NCBI RefSeq assembly: GCF_050587365.1
Contig: NZ_JBOBFV010000001.1
Location: forward strand, 930,001-994,000
Direction of reading: 5' to 3'
DNA: 64,000 bases
DNA from: Plantibacter auratus
GTDB lineage: Bacteria > Actinomycetota > Actinomycetes > Actinomycetales > Microbacteriaceae
In this document: positions 34,965 to 44,278 of the stretch, in pieces
Layout: each line of letters begins with the position of its first letter
Position numbering within the stretch: position 1 is the stretch's first letter
The notes under the pieces: generated by a model
Told to the model about the DNA's origin: nothing
Databases searched by the model: none
Seen by the model: only the letters and a program-made list of their open reading frames with translations
Program-made: the position numbers and the translations under genes

Positions 34965-35063
34965 TGCTCAAGTGTATGGCTGGCACATGCCGGTGAGCGC
35001 ATGCGGACGCCGGTCGGGCGGCGGTGCTTCCGCCGGTGCACGGCGGGTGTCCGACGCCGGTGC

Positions 35064-35069
35064 TAGCGT
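35064..35069 (+). promoter_or_regulatory. -10-like TAGCGT, probable leaderless start
   Basis: Six bases before the GTG at 35076. Confidence 0.5.
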
Positions 35070-35075
35070 CGGGCC

Positions 35076-36422
35076 GTGTCCGCTTCCCTCTCCCCCGCCC
35101 TCGCCCGACGGATCGCGCTCGGTGCGCAAGGGTTCGGCGCCCCGCAGCGCACGACTCCGGCGGGTACCCGCACCCTGCGCTCGACGATCGATCGCCTGGG
35201 TCTCCTGCAGATCGACTCCGTCAACGTGTTCGAGCGCAGTCACTACCTGCCGCTGTTCGCGAGGCTCGGCGGATACGACAAGACGCTGCTGGATCGGCTG
35301 ACCCTCGGAGCCGACGCGCCCTACCTCGAGTACTGGGCGCATGAGGCGGCCTTCATCCCCCGCGACTCGTGGCCGTTGTTCCGGTGGCGGATGGACGCGC
35401 ACCGCGCGAAGCATGCCGGCGACGAGACCACCTGGGCGAGCCAGAACACGGAGATGTTGGACTGGGTCCGAGCGCTCCTGCGCGTCGAGGGGCCGCTGAA
35501 GGCGAGCGAGATCGAACACGACGCGAACGTCCGACGCGGACCCTGGTGGGGATGGTCCGATGTGAAACGGGCGTTGGAGGTCCTGTTCCTCTACGGCGAG
35601 GTGGTCACGGCCGGTCGCGACCGGTTCGAGCGCCGGTACGCGCTGGCCGAGCACGTGCTGCCGCGGCACCTCCTCGACCTCGACATCGCCCGGCCCGACG
35701 CGATCCGTGCGCTCGTCGAGCAGGCAGCGGCAGCGCAGGGCGTCGCGACCGTCGCGGACCTCGCGGACTACTTCCGGATCAAGCCGCAGACCGCGGTCCG
35801 CCGAGCTGTCGACGAGCTCGTGGACGCCGGAGTCCTCGAACCCGTGACCGTGGCCGGCTGGGACCGACGCGGTGGGCCGCAGGAAGCGTGGCTGCACCGC
35901 GACGCCCGACGGCCGCGGCGGATCGAGAGGGCCGCGCTGCTCAGCCCGTTCGACCCCGTCGTCTGGTTCCGCGAACGCGCCCTCCGCATGTTCGGACTCC
36001 ACTACCGGATCGAGATCTACACGCCGGAGCCCAAGCGCATCTACGGCTACTACGTGCTACCGGTGCTCATCGACGGCGAGATCGTCGCGCGCGTCGATCT
36101 GAAGAGCGACCGCCAGTCCGGGGTCCTGCGGGTCCAGTCCGCCTGGTTCGAGCGTGGACACCAGGATGCCGTCGCCAGAGGGCTTCGTCCCGTCGCCGAC
36201 GACGCGATCGCAGCACGCCTCGCGGAGCTCCTCGAACAGACGGCCCGCTGGCAGGGACTCGACGCGGTGGTCGTCGTCGACCGCGGGACGCTGGCGGCGC
36301 CCCTCGCGCATGCGGTCGGCACCCGGCTCGTCCCCGGCTCGCGCGCGCCGGAGATGGGTACTACTCCCCATGCTCAGGAGGCGCAATCACTCTCAGGGGA
36401 TGCACACCGACTGCTAAGTTGA
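35076..36422 (+). CDS. YcaQ/AlkX-like DNA glycosylase (winged-helix, HTH_42 family)
   Basis: A 448-residue protein of the crosslink-repair glycosylase family. The catalytic QxD signature is Q45-I46-D47 in LLQIDSVNVFERSHYLPLFARLG, followed by tandem winged-helix domains and the conserved AALLSPFDPVVWFRERALRMFGLHYRIEIYTPEPKR region. E. coli YcaQ unhooks interstrand crosslinks; Streptomyces AZL-type relatives protect toxin producers. No biosynthetic cluster is adjacent, so general repair is likely. Confidence 0.92.
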   Translation: MSASLSPALARRIALGAQGFGAPQRTTPAGTRTLRSTIDRLGLLQIDSVNVFERSHYLPLFARLGGYDKTLLDRLTLGADAPYLEYWAHEAAFIPRDSWPLFRWRMDAHRAKHAGDETTWASQNTEMLDWVRALLRVEGPLKASEIEHDANVRRGPWWGWSDVKRALEVLFLYGEVVTAGRDRFERRYALAEHVLPRHLLDLDIARPDAIRALVEQAAAAQGVATVADLADYFRIKPQTAVRRAVDELVDAGVLEPVTVAGWDRRGGPQEAWLHRDARRPRRIERAALLSPFDPVVWFRERALRMFGLHYRIEIYTPEPKRIYGYYVLPVLIDGEIVARVDLKSDRQSGVLRVQSAWFERGHQDAVARGLRPVADDAIAARLAELLEQTARWQGLDAVVVVDRGTLAAPLAHAVGTRLVPGSRAPEMGTTPHAQEAQSLSGDAHRLLS

Positions 36423-36460
36423 TGAGCACCTTCATGGTCCGAAACGAGGGGAACCCGCCC

Positions 36461-37960
36461 ATGAGCAACGACGACACCACACCACAGCAACCAGGCCGAC
36501 CGAACCCGGGCGAGCAGCAGAACCAGCCGTCCCGGGGCGACCAGCAGCCCTCGTACCAGCAGGGTCAGCAGCAGCCCAACCCGTACCAGTCCGGACAGCA
36601 GCAGACGCCGAACCCGTACCAGCAGGGCCAGCAGCAGACGCCGAACCCGTACCAGCAGGGTCAGCAGGGTCAGCAGAACCCGTACCAGTCCGGGCAGCAG
36701 CAGACGCCGCACCAGGCGCCCCCGGCTCCCTACGGTCAGCAGACCGGTCAGCAGCCCGGCGCCCAGAACCCGTACCAGCAGGGCCAGCAGCCCAACGGCC
36801 AGTACGCGACGGCACAGAACCCGTACGCGACCGGCGCTCCGAAGCAGCCGATGGACCCGAAGCAGAAGAAGCGGATCATCCTGTGGTCGTCGATCGCCGG
36901 TGGCGCACTCGTACTCATCGCCGCCGCCGCCATCACCATCAGCGTGCTGAACACCACGGCGTTCGGCCCGCAGGCGAAGGTCGAGGAATACCTCAAGGCC
37001 ATCGCCGCCGGCGACGCGAAGCTCGCGACGAGCCTCGTCGCGCCGGACCCGTCGATCGTCGGCAGCACCGACGACGAGTCCGCGGAGCCCGAGGCGACCC
37101 CGGACCCGTCCGCGTCGGCCGATCCGGATGCGGACGCCGAAGCCGAGGCTCCGGCCGCCGTCAAGCCGACCGCTCTGCTCACCAACGAGGTCTTGAAGGG
37201 CGCCGACGAGCGCATCAAGAACCCTGAGGTCGGCCGCGTCTACAACCGCAACGGCGAGGCACGCGTGCAGGTCACGTACGAACTCGGTGGCAAGAAGTAC
37301 GAGGACTCGGTCACGCTCGAGAGCGAAGGCAAGCAGTTCCTGTTCTTCGACCAGTGGAAGCTCGCCAGCTCCCTCGTCGGCAGCATCAACGTCTACACCG
37401 GTCTCGGTGGCACGGCGTTCAGCGTCAACGGCGTCAACTTCGACGGCGCGTCCGACGAGAGCCTGTTCGCCTACCCGGCCATCTACACGGTCGCTCCGCC
37501 GGAGAGCAAGTACCTGCAGGGCGACGCCCAGACCATCACGCTGAGCTCATACAGCGCCGGCGAGGGTTCGGCCTTCATCGACATCGACGTGACCGCCACC
37601 GAGGCGCTCACGACCGAGGTCACGAAGCAGGTCGTCGCGATGATCGAGAAGTGCCTCGACGCCACCACGCTCGACACCACCTGTGGCGTCATGCCGGACT
37701 GGCAGCAGAAGCAGTTCACGAGTGTCGGCCCGGTGACCTGGACGCTCACCTCTCCCCCGACCGTCGAGGTCGATGAGAGCGGTTCGTACTTCTACACCTC
37801 GGACGGCCGGATCGACGGCTCGTTCGACGCCTCCTGGTACGGCAGTGCCGTGGCGGGGCAGCAGGTGTGGGACACGTACCTGAACTTCCCCGGCAAGATC
37901 ACGATCGACGCCGACGACAAGGTCACGGTGACGTTCGACTCCGACGAGCAGACCGAGTAG
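36461..37960 (+). CDS. Gln/Pro/Tyr-rich single-pass membrane protein
   Basis: A 499-residue protein. The cytoplasmic N-terminus (1-135) is low-complexity, built from repeats of PNPYQQGQQQT and similar. A membrane helix (about 146-168) and an extracytoplasmic region follow, with a Pro/Glu/Asp-rich spacer and a mostly beta domain with two cysteines (EKCLDA, TTCGVM). Prion-like N-termini before one helix occur in actinobacterial envelope proteins. No enzyme motif was recognised. The ATG at 36461 follows GAGGGGAA; an in-frame ATG at 36422 is an alternative. Confidence 0.85.
   Translation: MSNDDTTPQQPGRPNPGEQQNQPSRGDQQPSYQQGQQQPNPYQSGQQQTPNPYQQGQQQTPNPYQQGQQGQQNPYQSGQQQTPHQAPPAPYGQQTGQQPGAQNPYQQGQQPNGQYATAQNPYATGAPKQPMDPKQKKRIILWSSIAGGALVLIAAAAITISVLNTTAFGPQAKVEEYLKAIAAGDAKLATSLVAPDPSIVGSTDDESAEPEATPDPSASADPDADAEAEAPAAVKPTALLTNEVLKGADERIKNPEVGRVYNRNGEARVQVTYELGGKKYEDSVTLESEGKQFLFFDQWKLASSLVGSINVYTGLGGTAFSVNGVNFDGASDESLFAYPAIYTVAPPESKYLQGDAQTITLSSYSAGEGSAFIDIDVTATEALTTEVTKQVVAMIEKCLDATTLDTTCGVMPDWQQKQFTSVGPVTWTLTSPPTVEVDESGSYFYTSDGRIDGSFDASWYGSAVAGQQVWDTYLNFPGKITIDADDKVTVTFDSDEQTE
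36550..36800 (+). repeat. Degenerate tandem repeats encoding PYQQGQQQ units
   Basis: Units such as CAGCAGGGTCAGCAGCAG and AACCCGTACCAG recur about eight times in the 5' part of the membrane protein gene. Slippage could vary the length. Confidence 0.7.
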
Positions 37961-37980
37961 CGGTTCTCGTCTGAACGCCA

Positions 37981-38012
37981 AATGGGGCGGCACCTCCGGG
38001 TGCCGCCCCATT
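37981..38012. terminator. Bidirectional terminator before htpX
   Basis: 14-bp perfect stem, AATGGGGCGGCACC at 37981-37994 with 37999-38012, loop TCCG. Confidence 0.88.
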
Positions 38013-38040
38013 CGTGTATCCGGGGCCGGGAGGCCCTCGC

Positions 38041-38925
38041 CTAGAAGCCGCCGCCGATGGTGCTCAGGCGCTTGATCCGTTCGACGAGCGGCGGGTGGGT
38101 GCTGAACAAGCGGGCGACCGCGCCGGGCTTCAACGGGTCGGAGATCCAGAGGTGCGCCATGGACGAGTTCTGCTTCGCCATCGGTCGACCGTAGGCGGCG
38201 AGCTTCCCCAGTGCGCTCGCGAGCGCTTCCGGATGACGGGTCGTGAGGGCGCCCGTCGCGTCGGCGAGGTACTCGCGCTGACGTGAGATGGACAGCTGGA
38301 CGAGCGTCGCGAGCAGCGGTGCCACGAGCATCGCCACGATGCCGATGATCAGCATGACGGGGTTGCCGCCGTTGTTGTTGTTCCGGTTGCCGCCACCCCA
38401 GATCGTCATCCGGAGGAGCATGTCGGAGAGGAACCCGATCGCGACGACGAGCCCGAAGACGACCATGGACACGCGGATGTCGTAGTTGCGGACGTGACCG
38501 AGTTCGTGGGCCATGACCCCCTCCAGCTCGGCGTCGTTGAGGATCTCGAGGAGGCCGGTCGTCGCGGCCACCATCGCGTGCTGGGGGTCGCGACCCGTCG
38601 CGAAGGCGTTGGGCGCCGGGTCGGCGATGAGGTACACCTCGGGCATCGGCGTCCCGGTGGTGATCGCGAGGTTCTCGACGATGCGGTACAGCCTCGGGTT
38701 GTCGGCCAGCTCGATGCGCTGCGCACCGGTCATCGCGATGGCCTGCCGCCCCGCGAAGAAGTACTGGATCACCGCGTACACGACGGCCACGACGAGCACC
38801 ACGATCGTGATCGTCAGGTTCTGGTAGAGATACCCCGCGAGCCAACCGAGGCCGCCGATGATGACCAGGAAGACGACGAAGATCAGGACCGTGTTGAGCT
38901 TGTTCCTGGCGATGGCGCGGTACAT
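38041..38925 (-). CDS. htpX: M48 membrane metalloprotease HtpX
   Basis: A 294-residue zinc protease for membrane-protein quality control. Two N-terminal helices (about 13-55), catalytic HELGH (H140, E141, H144), two further helices, and the third ligand Glu in the REYLADATGALTTRHPEAL region. It lies 19 bases after lemA on the same strand, a pair often found together. Confidence 0.95.
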   Translation of the reverse strand: MYRAIARNKLNTVLIFVVFLVIIGGLGWLAGYLYQNLTITIVVLVVAVVYAVIQYFFAGRQAIAMTGAQRIELADNPRLYRIVENLAITTGTPMPEVYLIADPAPNAFATGRDPQHAMVAATTGLLEILNDAELEGVMAHELGHVRNYDIRVSMVVFGLVVAIGFLSDMLLRMTIWGGGNRNNNNGGNPVMLIIGIVAMLVAPLLATLVQLSISRQREYLADATGALTTRHPEALASALGKLAAYGRPMAKQNSSMAHLWISDPLKPGAVARLFSTHPPLVERIKRLSTIGGGF

Positions 38926-38944
38926 GGGACTGCGCTACCGCACG

Positions 38945-39511
38945 TCAGAACTGGACGCGCGGCGGTTCGGCGATCGCCGCGTTGTCGGTGACCTCGAAGA
39001 AGTCGTGCTCCGAGAACCCGAGGCCCTTGGCGAACAGGTTGTTCGGGAACACCTTGACCTTGGTGTTCAGCTCCCGGACACCGCCGTTGTAGAACCGGCG
39101 CGAGGCCTGGATCTTGTCCTCGGTGTCGACGATCTCGGACTGGAGCTGGAGGAAGTTCTGGCTCGCCTGGAGCTGCGGGTAGGCCTCCGCGACGGCGAAG
39201 ATGCTCTTCAGCGCCTGCTGCATGTGGGTCTCGGCCTCACTCACGGCCGCCGGCCCCTGCGCGGTGAGCGTCTCGGCACGAGCCTTCGTCACGTTCTCGA
39301 ACACGGCCTTCTCGTGCGCCGCATACCCCTTGACCGCCTCGATGAGGTTCGGAATGAGGTCGGCGCGTCGCTTCAGCTGGACGGTGATGTCGCTCCATGC
39401 TTCCTCGACCCGCACGTTCAGCGTCACGAGCGAGTTGTACGTCACCCAGAAGTAGATGCCGACGATGACGACCAGGGCGACGACGATGAGGACTGGGATC
39501 AGCCATTCCAT
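38945..39511 (-). CDS. lemA: LemA family protein
   Basis: A 188-residue protein with an N-terminal membrane helix (3-24) and the LemA helical domain (YNSLVTLNVRVEEAWSDI; LKRRADLIPNLIEAVKGYA; ASRRFYNGGVRELNTKVKVFPNNLFA). The partner htpX is directly downstream. Biochemical role not settled in the family. Confidence 0.95.
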   Translation of the reverse strand: MEWLIPVLIVVALVVIVGIYFWVTYNSLVTLNVRVEEAWSDITVQLKRRADLIPNLIEAVKGYAAHEKAVFENVTKARAETLTAQGPAAVSEAETHMQQALKSIFAVAEAYPQLQASQNFLQLQSEIVDTEDKIQASRRFYNGGVRELNTKVKVFPNNLFAKGLGFSEHDFFEVTDNAAIAEPPRVQF

Positions 39512-39645
39512 GAGGATGGGCTCCTTGTGAGTCGATGGAGAGCGGGTCTGCTCATTCTACCTGCGACCCGCCGGTGCCCTTGGGGAGTTCGGAGGAAGCA
39601 CGCAGCAGGCGTACAGCGCGGATGCACCGGACACCCGGCGGGCCG

Positions 39646-40956
39646 TCACTCGCCGAGGACGCGGGCGAGGTACCGGTTGCCGAACAGGCGGCCGGGGTCG
39701 AGGCGGTCGCGGAGGCGGACGAACTCGTCGAAGCGAGGATAGGCGCCACGCAGGGACGATGCGTCACGGCCGTGCAGTTTGCCCCAGTGGGGCCGACCGC
39801 CCAACTCGATCATGATCGCCTCCACGGCGCGGAAGTACTCCCCCGGGTCCTCACGGAAGAAACGGTGCACGGCGACGTAGCCGGTCGCTCGTCCTGATGC
39901 CGTGGAGAGCCACAGCTCGTCGGCCGCTGCGACCCGCACCTCGATCGGGAAGGAGATCCGCCACCCCCGCTCCTCGATGAGTGCGCGGATCCGGGCGAAC
40001 GCGTTCGGGAGGTGCTCGAGCGGCACCGCGTACTCCATCTCCACGAACCGCACCGTGCGGCTCGTGGTGAACACGCGCGTCGACCGATCGGTGAACTCGC
40101 GGTCGCCGACGAGGCGATCCGCGAGCCGGTTCACGCGCGGGACGATGGCCGGCGCGACGACGCCCGTGTTGCAGAGGACCCGGTAGACCCCGTTGGCGAG
40201 GAGTGTGTCGTCGACCCACTTCGCGACCGGGCGGAGTGGCTGCGTGGGCGCATCACCCGGCAACCGGTGGTTCGTCTTGGTCAGGGCGGTCGCGGTGTGC
40301 GGGAACCAGTAGAACTCGAAGTGGTCGACGGCGGCGGCCCGGTCGAGCAGCTCGGGCAGCAGCTCGTCGAGCGGCTCCGGCCGTTCCACCGCGTGCAGCA
40401 CGAACGCCGGGACGCACTGCAGCGTGACCTCGACGAGGACCCCGAGCGCTCCGAGCCCGAGCGCCAGTGCCGGGAGGAGCCCTGGTTCCTGTTGGGCGTC
40501 CGACGTCAGCAGCTCGCCGTCCGCCGTCACCATCGTCACCCCGACGACCTGCGTCGCGATGCCGCCGAACGCCGCCCCGGTCCCGTGCGTGCCGGTGGAG
40601 ATCGCGCCGGCGACGGACTGCCGGTCGATGTCGCCGAGGTTCGGCATGGCCAGACCGAACGGTTTGAGGAGGCGCGGGATGTCATGGAGGCGCGTGCCGG
40701 CGCGGAGGGTCACGCGGTTGCGTTCCCGATCGACCCGGACCAGGCCGCTCAGGACATCGAGCTCGAGCAGCACACCGGGCGCGACGGCGATCCCGGTGAA
40801 GCTGTGTCCGGCTCCGACCGCCTTGATCGGAAGGCCCGCCCCCGCTGCAGCACGCACGAGGCGCTGCACCGCGCCGACCGAGTCGGGCCGCTCGACCCGC
40901 ACGGGCCACGCCCGCTCGGTCCGCGCCCAGTTCGTCCACGATGTCGTCTTCCCCAT
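39646..40956 (-). CDS. FAD-linked D-arabinono-1,4-lactone/L-gulonolactone-type oxidase
   Basis: A 436-residue vanillyl-alcohol-oxidase-family flavoprotein. PCMH FAD-binding domain (about 12-180), with AVGAGHSFTGIAV: H51 is the residue that may link FAD covalently. The C-terminal ALO domain ends VRLRDRLDPGRLFGNRYLARVL. It should oxidise a sugar-lactone or polyol. Its ATG shares one base with the upstream stop (TGATG at 40958-40954). It is the last gene of the tetR operon. Confidence 0.88.
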   Translation of the reverse strand: MGKTTSWTNWARTERAWPVRVERPDSVGAVQRLVRAAAGAGLPIKAVGAGHSFTGIAVAPGVLLELDVLSGLVRVDRERNRVTLRAGTRLHDIPRLLKPFGLAMPNLGDIDRQSVAGAISTGTHGTGAAFGGIATQVVGVTMVTADGELLTSDAQQEPGLLPALALGLGALGVLVEVTLQCVPAFVLHAVERPEPLDELLPELLDRAAAVDHFEFYWFPHTATALTKTNHRLPGDAPTQPLRPVAKWVDDTLLANGVYRVLCNTGVVAPAIVPRVNRLADRLVGDREFTDRSTRVFTTSRTVRFVEMEYAVPLEHLPNAFARIRALIEERGWRISFPIEVRVAAADELWLSTASGRATGYVAVHRFFREDPGEYFRAVEAIMIELGGRPHWGKLHGRDASSLRGAYPRFDEFVRLRDRLDPGRLFGNRYLARVLGE

Positions 40957-42200
40957 CAGACGTACCCCTGCCCTTCGCCGCGGTACGTCGGTAGGACGGC
41001 TTCCACCCCGTCGTCCCCGACCACGTGGAAGGCGTCCACCCGTTCGCTGAGCTCCCCGGACTTCGTGTGCCGCAACCAGACGCGGTCACCGAGCCGGAGC
41101 GACGCAGCCGCGGCCCCGGAGACCGGCGTCTGCACCTCGCCGGCCATCTCCCGCGGGAGCATCTCGAGGCCCTCCGGCCACGCGATGAGCGGGAGGCGGT
41201 CGAGCCCTGGCGGACCGGAGGCGACCCATCCGCCGCCGAGGATCGTCGCGAGCTCCGGCGACGGCTTCCGGACGACCGACAGACCGAATGCCGCGGCCGG
41301 TGCCGGGGTGAACGCCCGGTAGTGGTCGAAGAGGTGTCCGCCGAAGACGCCACTCCCGGCGGCGATCTCGGTCACCGAGTCGTCGGACGCGGTGAGCTCC
41401 AGGGATCCCGTCCCGCCGCCGTTGACGAACTCCAGCTCCGCGACCGCGCGCACCTCCGCGACCACGGCGGCACGACGTTCCCGGAGTTCGGCCCACGAGC
41501 GCCGCTGGATCGCGCGGAGCGCAGCCGACCACGCCGGTCGACCCGCGAGGTCGTCCCCCTGCCCGGCGATCTGCGCCTCGTAGGCCATGATCCCGACCAG
41601 GCTGAAACCGGGTCGGGCGACGACCGCCTCCGCGAGAGCCCGGACCTCGTCCGGCGTGCGCAGGGGCGAGCGGCGGACACCGACGTGGCCGAGGGCGGGC
41701 GCGCGGAACGAGGCGTCGAGCTCGATGCACACGCGGATGCGTGCACGTCGCTCCGGAGGTGTCACCGCGTCGACGAGGTCGAGGTGGTCGAGGGAGTCGA
41801 TCATCAGGGTGATCCGCGAGGCCGCCCGTTCGTCGGCTGCCAGCCGCGCGATGGCGCCCCGCTCCGCCGTCGGGTAGCCGACCACGATGTCGTCCACCGT
41901 CTCGGACAACCAGAGCGCCTCGGACAGGGAGTAGGCCAGCACGCCGGCGTAGCCGGGTTGTCTGAGGAGCGCGTCGATCACCGCTCGGACACGGATGGAT
42001 TTGCTGGCGACGCGGATCGGTTTCCCCGCGGCCCGTCGGAGCATGTCGTGCGTGTTGTGGCGGAGCGCTGCGAGATGCAGCACGGCGACAGGCGAGTCGA
42101 CGTCGGAGACGGCCCGCTCGATACCGCCCCAGTACCGCCTCGGGTCGAGCCAGGGCATCGGGTCGGACACCCGGCCGCCTGCGGTCAGTTCGATGCTCAT
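40956..42200 (-). CDS. Alanine-racemase-N / D-threonine-aldolase-like PLP enzyme
   Basis: A 414-residue fold-type III PLP enzyme. The PLP lysine is K67 in RVASKSIRV, followed by barrel segments with GYPTAERGAI, EFVNGGGTGSLELTASDDSVTEI and GSGVFGGHLFDHY, and a C-terminal beta domain with D-ser_dehydrat-like features. Such proteins are annotated as amino-acid deaminase/aldolase; the true substrate is unknown. ATG at 42200 overlaps the MFS stop by one base (TGATG). The upstream open frame extension is inside the MFS gene and not coding. Confidence 0.83.
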   Translation of the reverse strand: MSIELTAGGRVSDPMPWLDPRRYWGGIERAVSDVDSPVAVLHLAALRHNTHDMLRRAAGKPIRVASKSIRVRAVIDALLRQPGYAGVLAYSLSEALWLSETVDDIVVGYPTAERGAIARLAADERAASRITLMIDSLDHLDLVDAVTPPERRARIRVCIELDASFRAPALGHVGVRRSPLRTPDEVRALAEAVVARPGFSLVGIMAYEAQIAGQGDDLAGRPAWSAALRAIQRRSWAELRERRAAVVAEVRAVAELEFVNGGGTGSLELTASDDSVTEIAAGSGVFGGHLFDHYRAFTPAPAAAFGLSVVRKPSPELATILGGGWVASGPPGLDRLPLIAWPEGLEMLPREMAGEVQTPVSGAAAASLRLGDRVWLRHTKSGELSERVDAFHVVGDDGVEAVLPTYRGEGQGYV

Positions 42201-43456
42201 CAGCGCACTCCTCGTACTCGGGTGACGGCGACCGCCCCTGCGACGGCGCAGGCCGCGGAGACGAGGTAGAGGCCGGCGAATCCGCCGAGCCAGGCGACGA
42301 GGCACGCGCCGATGAGCGGAGCGACCGCCTGCGGCACCGCCTGGGCGATGTTCATGATGCCGAGGTCCTTGCCGTGCGACGCCGGGTCCGGCAGGACCTG
42401 CGTCGCGAGCGCCTGGTCGACCGACATGAAACAGCCGTAGCCGAGCCCGATGAGCGCCGCCGACACGAACCCCATCGGCAGCGAGGGCCAGATCGCGAGC
42501 AGGAGTGCGGCGAGCGCCTGTGAGGCGGAGGCCGCGACGACGAAGACCCGTCGTCGGCCGATGCGGTCGGACAGTCGGCCGAGCAGGATCGAGGACCCGA
42601 CGACGAACACCGTGTAGACGACCGTGACCAGCAGGAGGTCGGTCTCGGCGTCGGCGTCCCCCAGCCCGAAGAGCAGGAAGTAGAACAGCAGCGAGGTGCT
42701 GAAGGCGTTGCCGAGGTTCACGAGGACGCGGCTGAGCATGGTCCAGGCGAAGTCGGGGTGCCGTCGCGGTGAGATCCAGAGGCTCTCCAGGAGCGCGTGA
42801 ACGGTGAGTGGCACGGGTCGATCACCCGTCGGGAGTGGATCGGGCAGCCGGAGGAAGGGCACGACGAGCACGATGAGGAGGACGGCGAGCGCCAGGTACC
42901 CCACGACCATCTGGGTGCCGAGCAGGAGCAGGAGGGCGATGCCGAGGATGACCCCGACAGCCTGCGGAGCGGAGATCCACCCCGAGACGAAGCCGCGCTG
43001 CCCCACCGGCACCTGATCGGAGATGGTCGCGGTGAGCGCCGCTCCCAGGATGCAGAAGCCGATGATGGCGAGGCACCAGCAGACGCCGATGCCGACGATG
43101 CCGGTCTGGAGTCCGAGGAGGACGAGCCCCAGGGCGAAGACGAGCGCACCAGCTGCGATCCACGGGCGGCGTCTCCCGAACCGCGACCGTGTGCGGTCGG
43201 ACAGGGCGCCCGTCAGCGGATACACGACGATGGAGCAGAGTCCGGCCGCCCCGGCGACGACGCCGAAGGCGACGACGCTGTCCACCCAGTGTTCGGGAGC
43301 GAGCGTCGCGTCGATCTGCGCGGGCAGGAGGAGCTGCAGCGGGGCGAGCTGGGCCATCCAGACGCCCAGCCAGGCGACCGCGAAGGCGGCGACCCAGCGC
43401 CCGGTGACCCGTCGGTCGGCCGGGTGGTCGACGGCTGCGGTGCCGAGGCCGCTCAT
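42200..43456 (-). CDS. MFS transporter (GPH/sugar-type)
   Basis: A 418-residue, 12-helix major facilitator. GALSDRTRSRFGRRRPWIAAGALVF in loop 2-3 and GRLSDRIGRRRVFV in loop 8-9 are the MFS motifs; the first resembles glycoside/cation symporter-type sugar carriers. It probably imports the substrate of the two downstream enzymes. The start overlaps the tetR stop by four bases. Confidence 0.9.
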   Translation of the reverse strand: MSGLGTAAVDHPADRRVTGRWVAAFAVAWLGVWMAQLAPLQLLLPAQIDATLAPEHWVDSVVAFGVVAGAAGLCSIVVYPLTGALSDRTRSRFGRRRPWIAAGALVFALGLVLLGLQTGIVGIGVCWCLAIIGFCILGAALTATISDQVPVGQRGFVSGWISAPQAVGVILGIALLLLLGTQMVVGYLALAVLLIVLVVPFLRLPDPLPTGDRPVPLTVHALLESLWISPRRHPDFAWTMLSRVLVNLGNAFSTSLLFYFLLFGLGDADAETDLLLVTVVYTVFVVGSSILLGRLSDRIGRRRVFVVAASASQALAALLLAIWPSLPMGFVSAALIGLGYGCFMSVDQALATQVLPDPASHGKDLGIMNIAQAVPQAVAPLIGACLVAWLGGFAGLYLVSAACAVAGAVAVTRVRGVR

Positions 43457-44082
43457 CTCGGCCCCGGTTCGGCGAGGGTCGCGACGAGGTGCGCCACCGT
43501 CCCGACGAGTCGCCGGGCTTCGGCATCGTCGCGTCGCACCAGCCAGCCGAGTGTCAGCCCGTCGGTGAAGGCGATGACGGTCCGCGCGATCTCGTCGACC
43601 GGCTGCGTCCAGGTGCTGCCGCTGACCGTGGCGGCGAGCGCGAGCGCCTCACACGCGAGCTCCTCGTACCGTCGGTACTGCTCGAGCGCGAGGTGCTCGA
43701 GGCCCGGCGTCCGCATCGCGTAGGCGCTGAGCTCCTGCATCGCCGCCTCCCGAGCCGGATCGGCGCGGAGGAGGTCGACGTAGCGTTGGAGGCCGGCACG
43801 GACGACGGCCTCGAGGGTGGGCGAATGCTCCTGAGTGGCCTCCTCGTCCGTCAGCAGCTCGCCGACGTCGAGGACGACGCGTTCATGCTCGACGACGTGC
43901 GCGACCAGTTCGGCGAGGAGCTCGTCGCGGGAGGCGAAGGCGTAGTGGAAGCTGGCCAGCGACATCCCGGCCTCGGCCACGATGGCCCTGGTCGTGGCGG
44001 CGGCGACGCCCTCGGCTGCGACGACGCGGAGGGCGGCGCTGATCAGCTCGGCTCGTCGGTCGACAACGGAGATCCTCGGCAT
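43453..44082 (-). CDS. TetR-family regulator
   Basis: A 209-residue regulator with an N-terminal HTH (about 8-55, RAELISAALRVVAAEGVAAAT, then IVAEAGMSLASFHYAF) and a ligand-binding helical domain. It is the first gene of the four-gene operon and overlaps the MFS gene, so it most likely represses its own operon. The ATG at 44082 is chosen; the upstream open frame is antisense to the next gene. A 24-bp palindrome lies 53 bases upstream. Confidence 0.92.
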   Translation of the reverse strand: MPRISVVDRRAELISAALRVVAAEGVAAATTRAIVAEAGMSLASFHYAFASRDELLAELVAHVVEHERVVLDVGELLTDEEATQEHSPTLEAVVRAGLQRYVDLLRADPAREAAMQELSAYAMRTPGLEHLALEQYRRYEELACEALALAATVSGSTWTQPVDEIARTVIAFTDGLTLGWLVRRDDAEARRLVGTVAHLVATLAEPGPR

Positions 44083-44134
44083 CGCAACCCTTCCCGGGGC
44101 GCCTGCGGGCCGTGCCGCTCCATCGCGGTCGACT

Positions 44135-44158
44135 CGACTGGGACGGATGACCCAGTCG
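44135..44158. promoter_or_regulatory. TetR operator candidate
   Basis: Perfect inverted repeat CGACTGGG (44135-44142)/CCCAGTCG (44151-44158) with an 8-base spacer, between tetR and the divergent membrane protein gene. Its position suits autoregulation of the tetR operon and perhaps control of the divergent gene. Confidence 0.6.
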
Positions 44159-44278
44159 CGCAAGTATGGCGGACCGCCGGCCCGAGCGCACCTGTCGCGA
44201 CGGTTTTCCCGTGCGGATCGCCGAGAATGTGTCCCGATCTGGCGCGGGAGGTTGACTTCCCGCGGTGATCTTGGGGGA

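Noticed and set aside
32389..34986. One 865-codon minus-strand open frame spanning the ilvA gene and beyond
   Set aside because: Only the part up to the ATG at 33645 is IlvA. Upstream, the frame is an Arg/Pro/Ala-rich shadow of the permease gene that uses another frame.
36550..36800. Tandem repeats as a possible CRISPR-like array
   Set aside because: The repeats are in frame inside a coding sequence and encode Gln/Pro/Tyr units; there are no unique spacers.
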